In this document: positions 1 to 9,257 of the stretch, piece after piece
Layout: every line of letters starts with the position of its first letter
How positions within the stretch are numbered: the stretch's first letter is position 1
Assembly (NCBI GenBank): GCA_963739995.1
Contig: CAVUCH010000004.1
Location: forward strand, 124,001 to 188,000
Direction of reading: 5' to 3'
Origin: CAVUCH01 sp963739995
Lineage (GTDB): Bacteria > Acidobacteriota > Vicinamibacteria > Vicinamibacterales > JAENWD01
Length of the DNA: 64,000 nt
The notes under the pieces: generated by a model
Told to the model about the DNA's origin: nothing
Database searches by the model: none
Seen by the model: only the letters and a program-made list of their open reading frames with translations
Translations under genes and position numbers: made by a program

Positions 1-1338
1 CTGTCCCCGTGTTCTTCGAGCAGATGCACGTCTTCGTCGAACCTGGCGTGGCCTCCAAGTATGCCCCGCTGCATTCCGCGCTGCTGGCGGCCGGGCAGGC
101 GGCGTCGGTTCCGGGGCTGGTGCCGGTGGCTCTGACGGCAATCACGGTTGTTGTGCTCTTCCTGGTCGCACGCCATCACATCGGCCCCTGGGTCGCTGCC
201 GCGTTCACCGTCTGCTGGGTAACGGCTGTCCCGGAGCTGTACCTGGCGAACGACGTACCTCTCGGAGACGACCACCGCTGCGCTGTGGGCGCTCATGTTG
301 TACCTGTACCTGCGTTGGCGGGAGCACCCGACCGCGCGGGATGTGTTCCTGATGGCAAGCTGTGGCGCCCTGATGGCCGCAACGCGGCCGCTCACCGCCC
401 TGTTCCTGACCTTCCCGATGGTCGCGGTGGTCGGGGCCGACGTGTGGCGGGCACGACGCTGGCGCCATGTGGTCTGGGCCGTGCTGCCGGCGTGTCTGGT
501 CGGAGCGCTGATGGTCACCTGGTCCCAGCAGACGCTTGGAGACTGGCGGCACACGCCGTACTCCGAGTACTCGAGACAGTACATGCCGGACGACACACTC
601 GGGTTCGGCGTCGGCACGGAGAGACCCTCGCGGGCGCTTCCGCCAGACCTCGCTGGGGTGGCGGGGACAGCGGGTGCGCTTCACGCGCAACACGTCATCC
701 GCCGCCTGCCGGTCGTCCTGTTCGAACGGGTCGCGTCCCTGGTCCAGCAGCTTGGATCGGACTGGCGCTCGGGTCTCCTGGTGCTCTGCCTGGCGGGCTG
801 GCGATCGAAGCCGCACTTCGAGCGCCTGCTCGCCTGCTCAGCCCTGTCCCTTCTCGGCGGGTACCTGCTCTTCGCGCACGGTGCTCAGTGGACTGTGTAC
901 TATCTCGAGGCCTTCCCGGTGATCGCGCTGCTCGGCCTCTCGCAGTTCTGGCGGCTCGCCGGCGACGGCTCACAAGACAGGCGCACACAGGCGGCCGCAG
1001 CCGTCGTCTGCTGGGTCGTGCTCGTCTCGCCCTTGCTGGTCGGTGATCTCCGTCACGTCAAGGCCATTCGGGACGACTATCTTGCCTTCCACCGTACGTT
1101 CGAGCGCAAGACGGCGGCGTTACGGAAACCGGCGATTGTATTCGTGCGCTATCCTGCCGCGCACAATCCCGACTTCAGCCTGGTGTCCGCGCCGGTCGCG
1201 GGTGACGCGGATCCCGTCTGGATGGTCCGTGACCTCGGGCGCCGCAATCTCACGCTGTGCGCCGTGGCACCTGGCCGCACGACCTACCGTCTGGACGTTG
1301 CGGCTCGGAGCCTGAGCACAATCGACTGCAACCAGTAG
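1..1338 (+). CDS. GT39/PMT-like membrane glycosyltransferase, 5'-partial and frameshifted
   Basis: Integral membrane protein that resembles the dolichol-phosphate/undecaprenyl-phosphate sugar transferase (GT39/ArnT) superfamily; it would add sugars from a lipid carrier outside the inner membrane. The open frame has no stop back to the left edge, so the N-terminus lies outside the window. The early part reads FVEPGVASKYAPLHSALLAAG, a lumenal-loop type sequence, followed by membrane helices. Around position 252-256 the frame changes: YLAND in one frame continues as TYLSETTTAALWALMLYLYL in the next (from 256), which can run as an independent frame from 295. One extra base near 255 explains it. 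The C-terminal half has several hydrophobic helices and a soluble tail. The family assignment is moderate; the frameshift is clearly visible. Confidence 0.6.
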
Positions 1339-1343
1339 GCGCG

Positions 1344-2132
1344 TCAACGCGCGCCCGACTCGGACGGCAGCGGCTTGAAATAGAAATTCTCGCGATCCAC
1401 CCAGATGTAGCGGCCGTCCAGCACGTAGCCGTGCCGTGCGAAGTAATCGAGGATCTGCTGCCGTACGGGAAGCAGGGCCTCGATGCAGACCAGCGCGGGC
1501 TTGAACCGGTCGATGTCGAACCCCTTCAACGCTTCTGGTTCGTGCAGCTCGATATCCATCGACAGGAAGTCGATCCGGGTCACCTTTTCACGATCCAGAA
1601 GGTCCGTCAGCGACACCGTCGGAACGGTCCGCACCTCGTCAGGAACACCAAATTGACGGACGAACTCCTCGTTCGCCGACGCCACCGAACTCTGATCCTT
1701 GAGCACGAACAGCTTGGCCGTTTCATCGGACCTGCTCGACACGAACAGCGGAAAGAAGCGCGTGCGGGGCCTGTGCTTCGGGTAATCCGCTGCGAACTCC
1801 TTCTGGGGTTCAACGGCAACACCCGACCAGCCGAGCACGGTTTCGAGGTAGTACGTCTTGCTTGCCAAGCGATAGTGATTAGCCCCGATGTCGACGAAGA
1901 ACCCGCCCTTGCGATCCTGAAAGAAGTCACGAATCAACCACTCTTCCTCGCGTTCTGAATTGTGGGCGGGCCCGTACGTCTGTTGAAACCAGTCGATCTC
2001 ATGCGCGCTCTGGACCTCCGAGAACGGCCGGGGACGCACGGCGTTCAAGACGATCTGCGCGACGACGAGGATCAGGAACAGTTCCCACAGGTCAAGACGC
2101 GTCCTGATAACGCGTTTGATCGCATCTTTCAT
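1344..2132 (-). CDS. FkbM family methyltransferase, membrane-anchored
   Basis: SAM-dependent methyltransferase of the FkbM family, which O-methylates sugars or other small hydroxyl groups, often in polysaccharide gene clusters. After an N-terminal hydrophobic anchor (LWELFLILVVAQIVLNAV, about residues 14-31) the SAM-binding motif is visible as FVDIGANHYRLASKTYYLE, then VAVEPQ and a late FLSMDIELHEPEALKGF segment typical of the family. I chose the ATG at 2132 because GAGG lies 8-11 bases upstream; an in-frame start at 2192 would add a basic 20-residue extension without such a site. It lies tail-to-tail with the preceding glycosyltransferase gene. The methylated substrate is unknown; the glycan context is an inference from neighbours. 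Confidence 0.85.
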   Translation of the reverse strand: MKDAIKRVIRTRLDLWELFLILVVAQIVLNAVRPRPFSEVQSAHEIDWFQQTYGPAHNSEREEEWLIRDFFQDRKGGFFVDIGANHYRLASKTYYLETVLGWSGVAVEPQKEFAADYPKHRPRTRFFPLFVSSRSDETAKLFVLKDQSSVASANEEFVRQFGVPDEVRTVPTVSLTDLLDREKVTRIDFLSMDIELHEPEALKGFDIDRFKPALVCIEALLPVRQQILDYFARHGYVLDGRYIWVDRENFYFKPLPSESGAR

Positions 2133-2379
2133 ACCTCTTGTATACCTCGCGTTTGAGCGTAACGGCCGCGCTCGCCACGCTGTGAGTGACAACCGATCGC
2201 GAACTCACCGATAGCAGCATTACTCGAGCCATCGACAGGAGGAGTGCCGTTTTTGGGCACCCAGATTATCTGTGTCGCCGCGAGACGTCATTCTCGTTGG
2301 GATGTCCGCCAGGTTGGAGTGCTGGAAGCTACTGGCGGGCGGCAGAACTCCCTCGAGCGCCAGCCGCAGAAAGGCCGCG

Positions 2380-3423
2380 TCACCCGCTGCGGAGCACCCT
2401 CGCAATCCGCCGGGCCGCGTCCATGCAGTCATCCCTGCTGACATCGACGTGCGTCATCGCCCGGATCCGCCGGCCGCCGAACGGCACCAGCCAGACACCC
2501 GCCTCCCGTGTGGCCTCGAGGAACGCGTCCGGTGACCATGGTGCCTGCGCTTCGAAGATCACGATGTTCGTCTGCACGCGCGGGAGGTCGATCGTGAGGC
2601 CCTCGACTTCCGCGAGCGCCTCGGCGAGCTGGCGCGCGTTCGCGTGGTCGTCCGACAAGCGGTCCACCATCGTGTCGAGCGCGACCAGCCCGGCGGCAGC
2701 AACGACGCCGGCCTGGCGCATCCCGCCGCCGAGCATCTTGCGCATACGTCGAACCTCCTGCACGAAAGGGGCAGGTCCGGCGACGATCGACCCGACCGGC
2801 GCCGCGAGCCCCTTCGAGAGGCAGAACTGGACAGACGTCACGTGCTCGGTCCAGGCGGTGACGGGCAGCCTCGCCGCCACAGCCGCGTTGAAGATGCGAG
2901 CACCATCGAGGTGCACCGGCAGAGCGTGCTGCCTGGCAAGCGCGGCGACTTCGGCCGTGTACTCTGGCGTAATGATCGTACCGCCCATGCGGTTGTGCGT
3001 GTTCTCGAGACAAATGACGCCGGCCGGCGCCACATGGGCGTTCCCCGTCGATGGCCGAACGGCCTCTGCAATTCCGGCGAGCGGGAGCGACCCCTCAGGG
3101 GCAGTCGGCACGGTATGGTAGACGAGGCCGCCCACAATTGAGGCGCCGCCGGCTTCGTAATGGTAGATGTGTGCTTCGTCACCAACGATGACCTCTCGCC
3201 CGCGCGGACAATGGGCGAGCAGACTGGCGAGGTTGCCCATCGTGCCGCTCGGGACGAAGACCGCGGCCTCCTTCCGGACGCGCTCAGCGGACCGGCGCTC
3301 GAGCTCGTTGACGGTTGGATCATCGCCGAAGACATCGTCTCCCACGGCGGCGGTGCCCATCGCCGCCCACATCGCGGGAGTGGGCCGGGTCACGGTGTCG
3401 GAGCGAAGATCGATGACCTGCAT
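2380..3423 (-). CDS. ltaE: Low-specificity L-threonine aldolase
   Basis: PLP-dependent fold-type I enzyme that cleaves threonine or allo-threonine to glycine and acetaldehyde. It begins MQVIDLRSDTVTRPTPAMWAAM, the hallmark start of the beta-eliminating lyase/threonine aldolase family. It keeps EHVTSVQFCLSKGLAAPVGS with the Schiff-base lysine, the VHLDGARIFNAA aspartate that contacts PLP nitrogen, and a C-terminal THVDVSRDD. Length, about 347 residues, is normal. The ATG at 3423 gives the canonical N-terminus; five more residues (from 3438) are possible. It sits alone among glycan genes, so context adds nothing about its role. Confidence 0.93.
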   Translation of the reverse strand: MQVIDLRSDTVTRPTPAMWAAMGTAAVGDDVFGDDPTVNELERRSAERVRKEAAVFVPSGTMGNLASLLAHCPRGREVIVGDEAHIYHYEAGGASIVGGLVYHTVPTAPEGSLPLAGIAEAVRPSTGNAHVAPAGVICLENTHNRMGGTIITPEYTAEVAALARQHALPVHLDGARIFNAAVAARLPVTAWTEHVTSVQFCLSKGLAAPVGSIVAGPAPFVQEVRRMRKMLGGGMRQAGVVAAAGLVALDTMVDRLSDDHANARQLAEALAEVEGLTIDLPRVQTNIVIFEAQAPWSPDAFLEATREAGVWLVPFGGRRIRAMTHVDVSRDDCMDAARRIARVLRSG

Positions 3424-3475
3424 GCCGCTGGAGATCAACGATATCGCAGGTTACCGGCCCTCCCGTGCTGTCACG

Positions 3476-4750
3476 TCAGCCGTGTTGGCTCTGACCCCTC
3501 CCGGCGCGATCGATTGGAGCACCCGAAACGCTGGCGAACCCACGGTCTGCCGACGGTTCGCTCCGCCTGAGTTCCCGCACAACGAGCCAGAACATCACGA
3601 TCTCGATGAGTACCGAAACCTGAACGCTCACAAAAAGCGCTGAGGGTAGAAGAAAGAAGATGAACAGCCCGTAGACCATGGGCCAAAACACGTCGCGAAG
3701 GCCCACCGGGTCATGCGTGCGCACCCACGCCGCCAGCCAGAGTACCGGTAAGGCAAGAACCGTGGCGTCATACACCGTGAGATGGGGGCTCGCGAGCGCC
3801 GACGCGAGAATGACGATGCCGAGACGAAGGCCGGTCGGGGCACCCCCGCGCCAGACCTGACTCGTATGCCACCCTACAACGAGTACCGCCAGTACGTAGA
3901 GCCCCTCACCGACTGCTCCAGGAACGAGTTTCGTGAGCGCGCGGATGGAATGCAACTGGTATGGTCTGGGCTCCAGTTGTGCTGCCATGGCAGGGATCCG
4001 GAACACCGCGTCCGCGTACGTGGCGAGCACATCGGGTCCCATCACCAGTGCGACGCCCGCGGCCTGCAATGCCACGCTGGTGACGGCCCCAGCCATCAGC
4101 CACCATTCGCCGCAGGCCACCGTGACGAACGCGAGTATCAGGCCGAACTGGGGCTTGACGGAGAGCAGCCCCAACGCCAGCCCCGCCAGGAACATCCTGT
4201 CGCGTGTCAACGCCAGCCACGCGAGTGCGTAAGCGGCCACAGGCACCACCGTGGTCTGACCGTGCAGGATGAGATTCCAGAACGGCGGAAAGGCCGCGGC
4301 CGCGGCGGCAACAATCCAGCCGTCCGGTATCGCCGGCCGAACTGAGCGCCACACCGCCCAGACCGCTGCACCATAGATCGCCGCCGTGAGAGCCGCCCAG
4401 ACGAAGGCAGCAGGCAAGTAGGCCAGGTAGGCGAGCGGGAGAAAGATCAACGCGGTATGCGGGCCGTAAACCGGCAGGAATCGCTCTGAAGCGGATGCCG
4501 GCACCGCCTTCACCTGAAGCTCGTACTGCGCGTCCGCATCGTAGAGCAGGTCGTAGCGTTCAGCGGCAGCCAAGCCCCCGAGAACGTAGAAGTGGACGAA
4601 GTCTGGAAACTTCAGTCGTCCGGACGGATCACGCGGCCCCGGAACAAGCAGGGAGACACCCGCGACCGTCCACAATACCGCGCACAAGATGACGGAATGC
4701 GCTCGAGCTTCTCGATGACGGATTTTCCCGAACGGGATCACGGCGGGCAT
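3476..4750 (-). CDS. GT87 (DUF2029) family membrane glycosyltransferase
   Basis: Polytopic membrane protein of about 424 residues with the GT87/DUF2029 pattern: an early PDFVHFYVLGGLAAAERYDLLYD loop, then VYGPHTALIFLPLAYLAYLPAA, LHGQTTVVPVAAYALAWLAL and GLLSVKPQFGLILA. In this family the conserved acidic loop after the first helix and the K-P-Q motif belong to a GT-C type transferase that uses polyprenyl-phosphate sugars, for example mannosyl or arabinofuranosyl donors. About ten hydrophobic segments are visible. It is the better preserved of two intact GT87 copies here (the other is at 5462-6775), and two further GT87-like fragments lie close by. Donor and acceptor are unknown. Confidence 0.82.
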   Translation of the reverse strand: MPAVIPFGKIRHREARAHSVILCAVLWTVAGVSLLVPGPRDPSGRLKFPDFVHFYVLGGLAAAERYDLLYDADAQYELQVKAVPASASERFLPVYGPHTALIFLPLAYLAYLPAAFVWAALTAAIYGAAVWAVWRSVRPAIPDGWIVAAAAAAFPPFWNLILHGQTTVVPVAAYALAWLALTRDRMFLAGLALGLLSVKPQFGLILAFVTVACGEWWLMAGAVTSVALQAAGVALVMGPDVLATYADAVFRIPAMAAQLEPRPYQLHSIRALTKLVPGAVGEGLYVLAVLVVGWHTSQVWRGGAPTGLRLGIVILASALASPHLTVYDATVLALPVLWLAAWVRTHDPVGLRDVFWPMVYGLFIFFLLPSALFVSVQVSVLIEIVMFWLVVRELRRSEPSADRGFASVSGAPIDRAGRGQSQHG

Positions 4751-5039
4751 CCTCGGTCACCTCGATCCGTCACGTGGCCGATTCGGGAATCTCCGGCGCA
4801 CTGCTCGGCAAACCCGTTGAAATACCACAGACGTGCGGGTCAGTATATGTGGACCGAGTATGGGGGCTCGCTGGACGCGCAGTGGAGACGTACGCATCGC
4901 CGTGAAGCCGGGCCGTGCCGCTCCCTTGGCGGCACGGACGCGTTGGCGAGCGGACCGCGGGGCGGAATCAGCGGCAGCGGAGTTGAATGCCGCGCTCCCG
5001 CAGGTGTTCGGCCGTTACGAACCGACCCCGCCGAAGCCC
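4751..5039. other. Gap between two GT87 genes, no gene recognised
   Basis: This stretch, together with the fragment at 5040-5330, forms a roughly 700-base spacer between the GT87 genes transcribed away from each other. I see no reading frame with convincing protein character. It presumably carries the promoters of both flanking genes, but no clear -10/-35 pair could be picked out. Confidence 0.4.
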
Positions 5040-5330
5040 TCAGACACGGCCCGGGCGCCGCGCGGAGGCGGACACCAGCTGTCGCTCCATCGGCCGCGTG
5101 AGCGCAATCAGCAGTTCGTATGCAGCGAGGCCGAGCAGGGTCACGTCGAAGCCGCCACCGGTCACGAGGGGATCCCAGGACGCAAGCGCCACCAGGACAG
5201 CCGCGGAGAGCGTCCAGGGGGCCAGCGTGTTGCGCGCCCCGATGTACGATGCCATTACGCCCCCGAGACTGAAAAAGTCGCCTCGGGAAAGACGCGCGAC
5301 CAGGGTCAGGCCAGGGCCCCTTGCTCGGCG
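5040..5330 (-). pseudogene. C-terminal remnant of a GT87-like membrane protein
   Basis: A minus-strand frame ending at 5040 reads GARNTLAPWTLSAAVLVALA, then a short loop and FDVTLLGLAAYELLIALTRP, that is two hydrophobic helices and a polar tail. The arrangement resembles the last two helices of the neighbouring GT87 at 5462-6775 (GARRATALAVVLYGASFSP, then QLSTLAIAASAWVACGLA). Upstream in the same frame the sequence becomes arginine- and proline-rich and loses protein character, and the frame has no plausible start. I read it as the 3' end of a decayed GT87 paralogue. It could also be a short unrelated membrane ORF. Confidence 0.35.
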
Positions 5331-5461
5331 ACCGGTTTCGGTTCCACCATCCACACGAACGGCAGGAGCAATCACGGGTCCACCTGCCCGACCCTCAAAA
5401 TGCCGCTGGAGCGCAATGCTCGAAATTCCGACACGATGGAAGTGCGCCCGGGACCAGACCG

Positions 5462-6775
5462 ATGTCTGACGTGATAGACGGCACGTCCGCCGACCCGCCG
5501 GTGTTGGCTGCGGGCGAGCGTAGCGCTTCCGACGATCCCCCGCCGGAAGCAACAACTCACCGCAAGGGCGGCGTTGCGAGACGACGTGTCGCGATGTGGG
5601 GAGGGACGCTCCTCTGCCTGGGATGGTTGAGCCATGGCTGGGAAGTCTCGGGCCCCGACCTGGCCACCCGCTCGGGCACGGTCAAGGGAGCCGACTACAT
5701 CCAGTTCTACCTCATGGGCTCTCGTGTCAAGGAAGGCCGCGGGGACCTGCTCTACGACATGACGAAGATTACGGATTATGCCCAACGGCGGATCTCGCCC
5801 AGACTGGAGCACCACCCGGAGCGCAACCCTTACGGGCCGCAGGTGGCACTCGCGTTCCAGCCGCTGGCGCAGCTGCCTTTTCTGCCGTCGCTGGCAGCGT
5901 TCTCGTTGCTCTCGGCATCAGTCTACGCAGGAGCGGTGTGGCTTCTGTGGAGGCATGCGGCGGGACTCGGTCGGGACGGGCGGTATGTGGCGTTGGTGGC
6001 GGCGGCGTACCCGGCGCTGCTCGTCACCCTGCGCTTCGGCCAGATCAGCACGATGACACTGGTGGCGCCAGCGCTTGCCGTGGCCGCTCTTGCTGCGAAT
6101 CGACGCTTTCTCGCGGGCATGTGCCTGGGGCTTCTGGCGTACAAGCCGCAACTGCTCGTCGTCGCTGTGCCGATGCTGCTGTTCGCACGAGACTGGCGAG
6201 GCCTCACGGGCGTCGTCGTCGCGGGCGCCGCACAACTGGGAATTGCGTGGGCGGCGGTCGGCACCCATGCGATGGAACAGTACGCGCACACGCTCGCGCA
6301 GCTGACGCTCCGTCCCGATGTCGTGATGCTCTACCCGGAGAACTCGCACTCGCTTCGCGGATTCCTCCGCCTGCTCGAAGTTCCACCAGGAGTGGCTTCG
6401 GCGATTGGCGCTGCATTCGTCTTCGCCTGCGCCGCGCCCTTGGCGCGCGCGTGGCGCGGCGACGCGCCGGCGCTCATGCGGGTCTCGGCCCTGGTCCTCC
6501 TCACGCTGCTGCTCACGCCGCACCTGATTACTTACGATTTGCTGCTGTTGGCGATCCCGATTGTGGCGCTCGCCGACTGGGCGGCGACACACGCGGCGGA
6601 TGCGGGTGCGAGGCGCGCCACTGCGCTGGCGGTGGTGCTGTACGGCGCATCATTCTCACCTGTCATCGCGGAACATGCCCGCGTGCAGTTGTCCACGCTG
6701 GCGATTGCCGCCAGCGCGTGGGTTGCCTGCGGGCTGGCCGCCCCGCGCGGAGCCCGCCCGGGCACTGTCTCCTGA
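5462..6775 (+). CDS. GT87 (DUF2029) family membrane glycosyltransferase
   Basis: Second intact GT87-type transferase, about 437 residues. After a cytoplasmic N-terminus rich in charged residues and a first helix (WGGTLLCLGWLSHGWEVS) it shows the family loop KGADYIQFYLMGSRVKEGRG with YDMTKITDYAQ, then NPYGPQVALAFQPLAQLPFL, LRFGQISTMTLVAPALA and GLLAYKPQLLVVAVPMLLF; this matches region by region the GT87 at 3476-4750. I chose the ATG at 5462 (MSDVIDG); the frame is open further upstream but the translation there is low-quality. It probably acts in the inner membrane on a polyprenyl-linked sugar, as inferred from the family. Confidence 0.82.
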   Translation: MSDVIDGTSADPPVLAAGERSASDDPPPEATTHRKGGVARRRVAMWGGTLLCLGWLSHGWEVSGPDLATRSGTVKGADYIQFYLMGSRVKEGRGDLLYDMTKITDYAQRRISPRLEHHPERNPYGPQVALAFQPLAQLPFLPSLAAFSLLSASVYAGAVWLLWRHAAGLGRDGRYVALVAAAYPALLVTLRFGQISTMTLVAPALAVAALAANRRFLAGMCLGLLAYKPQLLVVAVPMLLFARDWRGLTGVVVAGAAQLGIAWAAVGTHAMEQYAHTLAQLTLRPDVVMLYPENSHSLRGFLRLLEVPPGVASAIGAAFVFACAAPLARAWRGDAPALMRVSALVLLTLLLTPHLITYDLLLLAIPIVALADWAATHAADAGARRATALAVVLYGASFSPVIAEHARVQLSTLAIAASAWVACGLAAPRGARPGTVS

Positions 6776-7229
6776 GTGTCGCGCCAGACCCGTGCGTGTG
6801 GCCGCCATCTGCAGAAATGGGAATGACGCACAGCGTCGTCCGCCACTGCAGGGTAAAGGCGCGGGCTGATCTTGCCGATATTGCTTGCCATGGACACAAA
6901 CATGTTCGCTGCCGCAGCCGTTTTCCTCATGGCCATCATGTTCTCCCTGTACGTCATGCGTCGCCGAACGCGTCTCGGAAAGCGCACCCCGAAGTTCTGA
7001 CCCCTGCCTGCGAGCATCAGCGGCCCGGGTTCCAGTCCGCGGGTCCGGCTGATTCGCTCGGCGATGTGCGCGTCTCCTTGCCTGGGCGCGCGATTCTGCG
7101 CATTGTTCCTGACCGACCGGGCGGACGTGCCCCCACGCCGACCGGAGGGCGCGAGGCCGGAGCGCCGAGGCGGGTACGACGTGTCGGGGCTTGCGCATCT
7201 GAGTCGTGACCGGCCGGAGCAGCCCCGCG
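6776..7229. other. Spacer holding a micro-ORF only
   Basis: This 454-base spacer follows the GT87 gene. Apart from the 36-codon membrane peptide frame at 6890-7000 I see no convincing gene. The remainder is GC-rich and without clear promoter or terminator signals. Confidence 0.4.
6890..7000 (+). CDS. Single-pass micro-membrane-protein, YVMRRR type (36 aa)
   Basis: A 36-codon frame starting ATG GAC ACA encodes MDTNM, then an uninterrupted hydrophobic stretch (FAAAAVFLMAIMFSL), then YVMRRRTRLGK and a short basic tail ending before TGA. Topology would be N-out, C-in with a strongly positive cytoplasmic end. It is independently supported by a paralogous 32-codon frame at 18477-18575 in the Tad operon that also starts MDT and ends its helix with YLMRRRARLAK. 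No strong Shine-Dalgarno is visible here, in contrast to that copy, so translation of this one is less sure. Function is unknown; such peptides often regulate or stabilise a membrane complex, but that is speculation. Confidence 0.5.
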   Translation: MDTNMFAAAAVFLMAIMFSLYVMRRRTRLGKRTPKF

Positions 7230-7623
7230 ATGCGGAATGAGCCAGCCTTCAGCGCGCTGGCCCTGCTTGTGCTGCTCGCGATGACGGTCGGCATTCTCCA
7301 GGGCTATACGGCGCTGGGTCGCCGGACCGTCAGCCGCCATGGCATGGAGGACTTCGGGCTGTTCCATGCCTCAGCGCGCCAGTTCCTCGAAGGCGGCACG
7401 CTGTACGGTCCCCTTCGGCGGCCGGGATTCACCAGGCTGTCGGAGGCAAGGAACCTCAATCCCCCGCACGCACGGGTCTGCGACCGTATGGTTTCAGCCG
7501 AACGGCCTGGCCACGCTCACGGTGGGCTCACCCTATTTCTGGTCTCTGTTCGGAGTGTGGCTCTGGCTGCTGATCCGACGGCATGTCGCGACTCCGCGGG
7601 CGAGCAGCATTGCCGCGTCGTGA
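7230..7623 (+). pseudogene. N-terminal GT87-like remnant, frameshifted and truncated
   Basis: From the ATG at 7230 the frame starts like a GT87 protein: a first helix (FSALALLVLLAMTVGILQG), the loop HGMEDFGLFHASARQFLEGG and NLNPPHA, equivalent to the DFxxFY loop and NPYGP motif of the intact neighbours. After about position 7470 protein character moves to another frame (GLATLTVGSPYFWSLFGVW, ending near 7623), then stops. The 3' end overlaps the convergent membrane protein gene by about 95 bases. Only a quarter of a normal GT87 remains, so this is a broken copy and not one repaired by a single base. Confidence 0.5.
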
Positions 7624-9195
7624 CGTGGCGTCCCGCTCGATCCGGCTCGCGACCACGATCAGCGCACAGCCAAGCACGCCGATGCCGAGAAGTAGAGCCA
7701 CCGTGGATCCAATCGGCACAGGTCGCTCGTCGGGCCGCAAGTACTGCAGGCTGACCCACCACGGCCGGAACGCATTCAGAACTTTGTACCGGGCAATCAT
7801 GGATGGGGCGTTCTCAGCGGCGAAGTTCGGGTACCACGCAGCGGTGGGAGCCACCGCCGGGGAAAATTCTCGTCCGGGATCGTTCCGTGCCTGCCAGACC
7901 TCTGCGATCTCCCGTGGACGGCTGATCAGGTGCGCATTCGGAGGAGCGAAATACAGGAGCGGCGCGGCAATGCCGAATCCTGGCGGCAGACCGCGCTGAA
8001 GGTAGAGACGTTGGGGTTCGACGGCAAGTCCGGCCAGCTGTACGGCGAAGCTCGCTGCCAGCAGAGAGGCCGCGGCAGGACGGGAGGCCTTCGACGCACC
8101 GTCTGGCGCAAACAGCCAGAGGAGCGCTAGAACCGGTGTGATATAGCGGGGGCCCCATGCCGGGTCGCCTTTGAAGATACTCATCGACGCGATGAACGCG
8201 ACGAAGAGCGCCGCGCTGATTGCCAGACCTGCAATGAACCGGGCCTGTTTCCTGGCCCAGCTGGCCATGCCCGACAGGCAGAGCAGCAGGCTGGGAGAGT
8301 ACCAAAGCACACCGGCGCCCGGACTGAGGAGCAACACGAGCAGAGCAATCCTGAATTGCCCCGGCCACACGGGTGTGTATGCGGCGAGCAACGGTGCGTG
8401 GGCCGCTCTCGTCTCGGCGGGGAATTTGTACTCGTGGTACCCGAGGTATGCCGCGGCTCCAGCCGCGGTCGCCAGCGCTACCAGCGAGGCGACAGCGAGC
8501 CTGCGGCCCAGGGGAGCCTCGGGATCGTCGACGGCGGCGAGCACCGCGAGACCGAACACGGCCAGCGGCTGCTTGCAGTTGAACGCGAGACCGACGAGCA
8601 ATCCACTCCAGAGCGCTCGGCTCAGCATCCTGGAACGTCGGCGGGGTTCGGCGATCACGACTGCTGCCACGATGACTGCGGCACCCAGGAGATCGTCAAA
8701 CGTGCTGGTGCCGTAATACCACGCTGGAGTGCAGACGATACCCAGCGCTGCCCACTGCAGCGCCCAGGCGTCGCCGTGCCCGTTGCGCCTGAACCAGACG
8801 AAGTAGGCGATTGCGAGCACTGCGGCAGCCGCGGCGCTGGTCAGGACGAAGGCAAACCGACGCCGCGCCTCTGAGATTCCGCCTAGCCAATCGGATACGA
8901 CGATGGCCGGGACGCCCAGGAACGATTGTGGAAAGCGGTAGTAGGTGTAAGGCTGTCCGTCGCGGCCGGGGAACACCCCGAACCAGACCGCAGGGTTCCG
9001 GATGACGTGATCGCCGTGATCCACCAGGCTGCGGGCCACTTCGTACCGAGTCTGGCCATCCACGTTGTCGAAACGGCCCGGTCCCGAGAGCGCCACCGTG
9101 GCAAACACCGACAGACCGAGGCCCGCTGCGGGGAGCCAGGAGCGGAGAACCGGTGCTTTCGTCAGCAGCATGTGGGGCGACAGTACGGTGAGCAT
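7528..9195 (-). CDS. Polytopic inner-membrane protein, glycosyltransferase-C-like
   Basis: About 555 residues with roughly a dozen hydrophobic helices. After the first helix it has a periplasmic loop DNVDGQTRYEVARSLVDHGD, a pattern I associate with hypothetical GT-C-like membrane proteins of the GT39/PMT type, where an acidic residue in the first loop is catalytic. It also shows YYRFPQSFLGVPAIV and a GDPAWGPRYITPVLALLWLF helix resembling O-antigen or mannosyltransferase proteins. No named family can be assigned with certainty. It sits between glycosyltransferase and methyltransferase genes, so a role in glycan assembly is likely but inferred. The last 30 residues are polar and charged. Confidence 0.65.
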   Translation of the reverse strand: MLTVLSPHMLLTKAPVLRSWLPAAGLGLSVFATVALSGPGRFDNVDGQTRYEVARSLVDHGDHVIRNPAVWFGVFPGRDGQPYTYYRFPQSFLGVPAIVVSDWLGGISEARRRFAFVLTSAAAAAVLAIAYFVWFRRNGHGDAWALQWAALGIVCTPAWYYGTSTFDDLLGAAVIVAAVVIAEPRRRSRMLSRALWSGLLVGLAFNCKQPLAVFGLAVLAAVDDPEAPLGRRLAVASLVALATAAGAAAYLGYHEYKFPAETRAAHAPLLAAYTPVWPGQFRIALLVLLLSPGAGVLWYSPSLLLCLSGMASWARKQARFIAGLAISAALFVAFIASMSIFKGDPAWGPRYITPVLALLWLFAPDGASKASRPAAASLLAASFAVQLAGLAVEPQRLYLQRGLPPGFGIAAPLLYFAPPNAHLISRPREIAEVWQARNDPGREFSPAVAPTAAWYPNFAAENAPSMIARYKVLNAFRPWWVSLQYLRPDERPVPIGSTVALLLGIGVLGCALIVVASRIERDATSRRGNAARPRSRDMPSDQQPEPHSEQRPEIG

Positions 9196-9257
9196 AAGGC
9201 CCGACTGGCGCCCGCATGGGAGCGCCGGTCTGATAGCCTATCGGCTCGAGGTAACAG

